Shown here piece by piece: positions 6,249 to 8,155 of a stretch of DNA of 8,155 nucleotides. The notes beneath the pieces were generated by a model. It ran no database searches and was not told the DNA's origin. It was given only the letters and a program-made list of their open reading frames with translations. A program made the translations under genes and the position numbers. The stretch is from positions 1-8,155 of the forward strand of contig JAICGT010000041.1 of NCBI GenBank assembly GCA_025922995.1, written 5' to 3'. Numbering within the stretch: the stretch's first letter is position 1; the number at the start of each line of letters is the position of its first letter. Origin of the DNA: Fimbriimonadales bacterium. GTDB taxonomy: Bacteria; Armatimonadota; Fimbriimonadia; Fimbriimonadales; ATM1.

Positions 6249-6755
6249 TTGCCATCGTTAGACTCGGGTACCGATTTTGAAACCGCCGTTCGGCCCTTAA
6301 TGTCTTTTCTTTACAGAGTGGCAAACCGACTTAAGAACGATAGGGAGGATTCGGCGGATTTGGTAGGGGAGACACTGATGCTTGCGGCGAGGGGTTGGCG
6401 GAGGTTCGATGGAGAACACCTGAAGGGATGGCTCGTAAAAATCATGACAAATCGACATCTGGATGACGTGCGTCGCGAATCGTCGCGAATTCAACCGTCT
6501 CCGCTCATCGACGAGACGGTTCCGGATGGGGTCGACACATGGAAGGAGGTCTCTTGGCGACTAGATGCCGACCGGCTCATGGAGTGCTTGCAAACGATTC
6601 CCGAGCAATATCGGTTGGCGGTCCACCTGTGCGACATCGAATCGCTCAGTTACGAAGAGGCAGCCGACGCCCTGGAAGTTCCGATCGGCACGATAAGGTC
6701 ACGACTGTCGAGGGGTCGCAACCTGCTCCGAGCGAGGCTGAACCGAGCGACATGA
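6249..6755 (+). CDS. ECF-type (sigma-70 family) RNA polymerase sigma factor
   Basis: 168 residues from TTG at 6249. The protein directs RNA polymerase to a set of stress or envelope promoters. Region 2 covers about residues 16-78 (FLYRVANRL, then the DLVGETLMLAARGWRRF helix and GWLVKIMTNRHLDDVRR). Region 4 covers about 108-165, with PEQYRLAVHLCDIESLSYEE and the helix-turn-helix end GTIRSRLSRGRNLLRARL. Size and two-domain layout match ECF sigma factors; no extra C-terminal domain is present. The start is uncertain: the next in-frame ATG (residue 18, position 6300) would cut into region 2, so the TTG is preferred, though no Shine-Dalgarno site precedes it. The stop overlaps the next gene's ATG (ATGA), the classic coupling of a sigma factor with its anti-sigma factor. 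The regulon is unknown. Confidence 0.92.
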   Translation: MPSLDSGTDFETAVRPLMSFLYRVANRLKNDREDSADLVGETLMLAARGWRRFDGEHLKGWLVKIMTNRHLDDVRRESSRIQPSPLIDETVPDGVDTWKEVSWRLDADRLMECLQTIPEQYRLAVHLCDIESLSYEEAADALEVPIGTIRSRLSRGRNLLRARLNRAT

Positions 6756-7423
6756 ACATCGATTGGCAATCCTATCAGGACGGAACGATGCCGGCGGACC
6801 AGAGCGAGGAGCTAGCGGCTAGGCTGGCTTCGGACGACGATCTCAGAGAAGAGTATCAAGGCTACCGGGCGTTTGTCGAAGCTGTTCGCGAAGCCGGCAT
6901 GAGCGAAAAGCTCGACGACTCCGCCGCAGACCTTCTGTTGCAGCGGGCTGCTAGGCAAGCGAAGCGAGGGCGCCCTCGACGGGGGCTTCAGGCGTTGGCG
7001 ATTGCGGCGTCGTTGCTTGTGGGATTCTTTGCGTACAGGGCTGTCAGTTACGACCCGATGGCGCTCGCAACGACGCCGACGCGCGAGATCGTGACGATCT
7101 CGCAGCCGGAAGGCGCCGCCGATTGGGTTCGTTCTAAAACCGGATACGACGCGCCGGCGATTTCGCTGTCACCCGATGCCGTCCTCGTCTCGGCGCGCTA
7201 TGGCGATAACTGGGCGTGTTACGACTACGAGTCCGATTCGGGCAAATTCTATCTCTACATGAGCGACAGGGCCGACCATTTTGCAGGCTTTGAACGCCAA
7301 GGCGATTTCTTCGAAGGCAAGGGCCTCGGGTGGTACGGAGGCGACATGACGTGGTACCTCCGAGGCGGTAGCGATACCGAGCGTCGGCTACTCGCCTCGC
7401 GCGCTGCTTCCCAAACCCGTTAG
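6752..7423 (+). CDS. Single-pass membrane anti-sigma-like protein
   Basis: 223 residues from ATG at 6752, overlapping the sigma factor stop by 4 nt (ATGA), so translation is probably coupled. The acidic N-terminus (about 1-48: DWQSYQDGTMPADQ..., then EELAARLASDDDLREEY) has the look of an anti-sigma cytosolic domain, but there is no HxxxCxxC zinc motif. A basic stretch (KRGRPRR, 71-77) precedes one membrane helix (about 78-98, ALAIAASLLVGFFAYRAV), giving an N-inside topology. Residues about 100-223 would be outside and are rich in aromatic residues (YGDNWACYDYE, FYLYMSDRADHF, GWYGGDMTWYL) with one cysteine, C156; I recognise no domain in it. The expected role is holding the cognate sigma factor at the membrane until a signal acts on the outer domain. 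This role is inferred from gene order and topology, not from a recognised family match. Confidence 0.82.
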   Translation: MNIDWQSYQDGTMPADQSEELAARLASDDDLREEYQGYRAFVEAVREAGMSEKLDDSAADLLLQRAARQAKRGRPRRGLQALAIAASLLVGFFAYRAVSYDPMALATTPTREIVTISQPEGAADWVRSKTGYDAPAISLSPDAVLVSARYGDNWACYDYESDSGKFYLYMSDRADHFAGFERQGDFFEGKGLGWYGGDMTWYLRGGSDTERRLLASRAASQTR

Positions 7424-8155
7424 TTAAGCCTTCGGCATTACGAGCAACGGAATGCGCGCGTAACGGTACGTGTAGTCGTAAGCTTCGGCAGTGCTCGGCA
7501 CGTTGCGTCCGCGTAGCACACGGGGATCGAGGCGCCCGCCTTCGTCGACTTCCTTGATTGCCGCGCGATAGTCGCCCGTGGCGTTATAAGCTGCAGCCAG
7601 CGTGTAATGCGCCCACGGAAACTCGGGACCGGCTGCGACGGCCGCCTTGGCCATCGAAAGCCCTTCTGCACCCTTGCCCTGGTAGAGCTTCGCAAGCGCG
7701 ATGCCGTTCAGCGCCGCTGCGGCATCAGGCTTGACTTCGGCAGCCAACTCGAAGAAAGACAGAGCTTGCTCGAGCACGATGGGCTTGTCTTTCTCGAATC
7801 CCTCCGGCGGGTTCTGGACGATCGCGAGAGCTTCGTAGCCACGCTCGATGAACGATTCGAAGGTCAACGGGTCTTTCACGATGGTCTTTCGGAAATAGTC
7901 GCGTGCCGCCGAGTATTGCCCCGTAAAGAACATCAGCGTCTGCGTGAAGTACAGCGCAGCCGAGTCGTTGATGTTCTTGTCGAGCATCCTGCGCACTTGG
8001 CTGCCGGCGGCTGCCTTGTCGCCCTGCATCAGCGCAACGTAAGCCGCTGCGGAAATCAGCGCAGGGTCGTTGGCATCGTCGAAGCCACCGTCCTTGATCG
8101 CTGCCTCGGCGAGGTCCCAATGTCGGTAGTAAGCGCGAAGGGCTGCGTCGAGCGC
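7424..8155 (-). CDS. TPR-repeat protein, C-terminal part (5' end outside window)
   Basis: The frame stays open from the window's right edge (A-L-D-A-A-L-R...) to TAA at 7424-7426, giving 243 visible residues; the ATG at 8029 is internal, being preceded by 42 residues of good TPR-like sequence. At least four tetratricopeptide-like helix pairs are visible, at about residues 32-64, 65-95, 146-177 and 181-211 (for example ALYFTQTLMFFTGQYSAARDYF and WAHYTLAAAYNATGDYRAAI). The chain ends in an unusual Tyr/Arg-rich tail (EAYDYTYRYARIPLL). TPR domains scaffold protein contacts; no enzymatic domain is seen in this part. It is convergent with the anti-sigma gene, the two stop codons being directly adjacent with no space for a terminator. 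Function unknown. Confidence 0.85.
   Translation of the reverse strand, partial: ALDAALRAYYRHWDLAEAAIKDGGFDDANDPALISAAAYVALMQGDKAAAGSQVRRMLDKNINDSAALYFTQTLMFFTGQYSAARDYFRKTIVKDPLTFESFIERGYEALAIVQNPPEGFEKDKPIVLEQALSFFELAAEVKPDAAAALNGIALAKLYQGKGAEGLSMAKAAVAAGPEFPWAHYTLAAAYNATGDYRAAIKEVDEGGRLDPRVLRGRNVPSTAEAYDYTYRYARIPLLVMPKA

Noticed and set aside
6539..6751. 71-codon N-terminal extension of the anti-sigma gene
   Set aside because: Runs out of frame through the sigma factor gene; the ATG overlapping the sigma stop is the natural start.

Overview
The window comes from a free-living, moderately GC-rich bacterium. Domain content points to the Armatimonadota/Planctomycetota side of the tree: a thioredoxin-like exported protein family, a DUF5658-type membrane protein, ECF sigma/anti-sigma pairs, and genes starting with TTG or GTG without Shine-Dalgarno sites. 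This placement is an inference from style; there is no rRNA or other decisive marker here.

Layout. (1) Positions 2-955 (+): 3' part of a thioredoxin-like protein cut by the window edge. (2) Positions 956-1463: 508 bp without a gene, holding a repeat structure: two near-identical T-rich arms flanking a 15-bp inverted repeat, then a further inverted pair. About 200 bp next to the following gene hold nothing I recognise. (3) Positions 1464-2889 (-): a dCMP deaminase followed 4 nt later by a WecA/TagO-like polyprenyl-phosphate sugar-phosphate transferase, probably one operon. (4) Positions 2934-4745 (+): typA/bipA, divergent from the deaminase across a 44-bp gap in which each gene has a -10-like box exactly 6 nt before its GTG start, suggesting paired leaderless transcripts. 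(5) Positions 4887-5216 (+): small DUF5658-like membrane protein. (6) Positions 5292-6176 (+): secreted protein made of three about 90-residue modules with a striking PTPGVPGSMGG signature, probably a beta-propeller. (7) Positions 6249-7423 (+): ECF-type sigma factor and an overlapping single-pass membrane anti-sigma-like protein. (8) Positions 7424-8155 (-): TPR-repeat protein, convergent with the anti-sigma gene and cut by the window edge.

Functionally, the typA and deaminase/transferase genes are housekeeping (ribosome-associated GTPase, dTTP precursor supply, envelope glycan priming). The right half is an accessory envelope region: a secreted repeat protein followed by a sigma/anti-sigma switch, separated by a very strong hairpin. 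I found no phage, CRISPR, complete insertion sequence or RNA gene. The observations most worth following are the intergenic repeat structure, the substituted catalytic motifs of the transferase, the symmetric leaderless promoter pair, and the three-module secreted protein.
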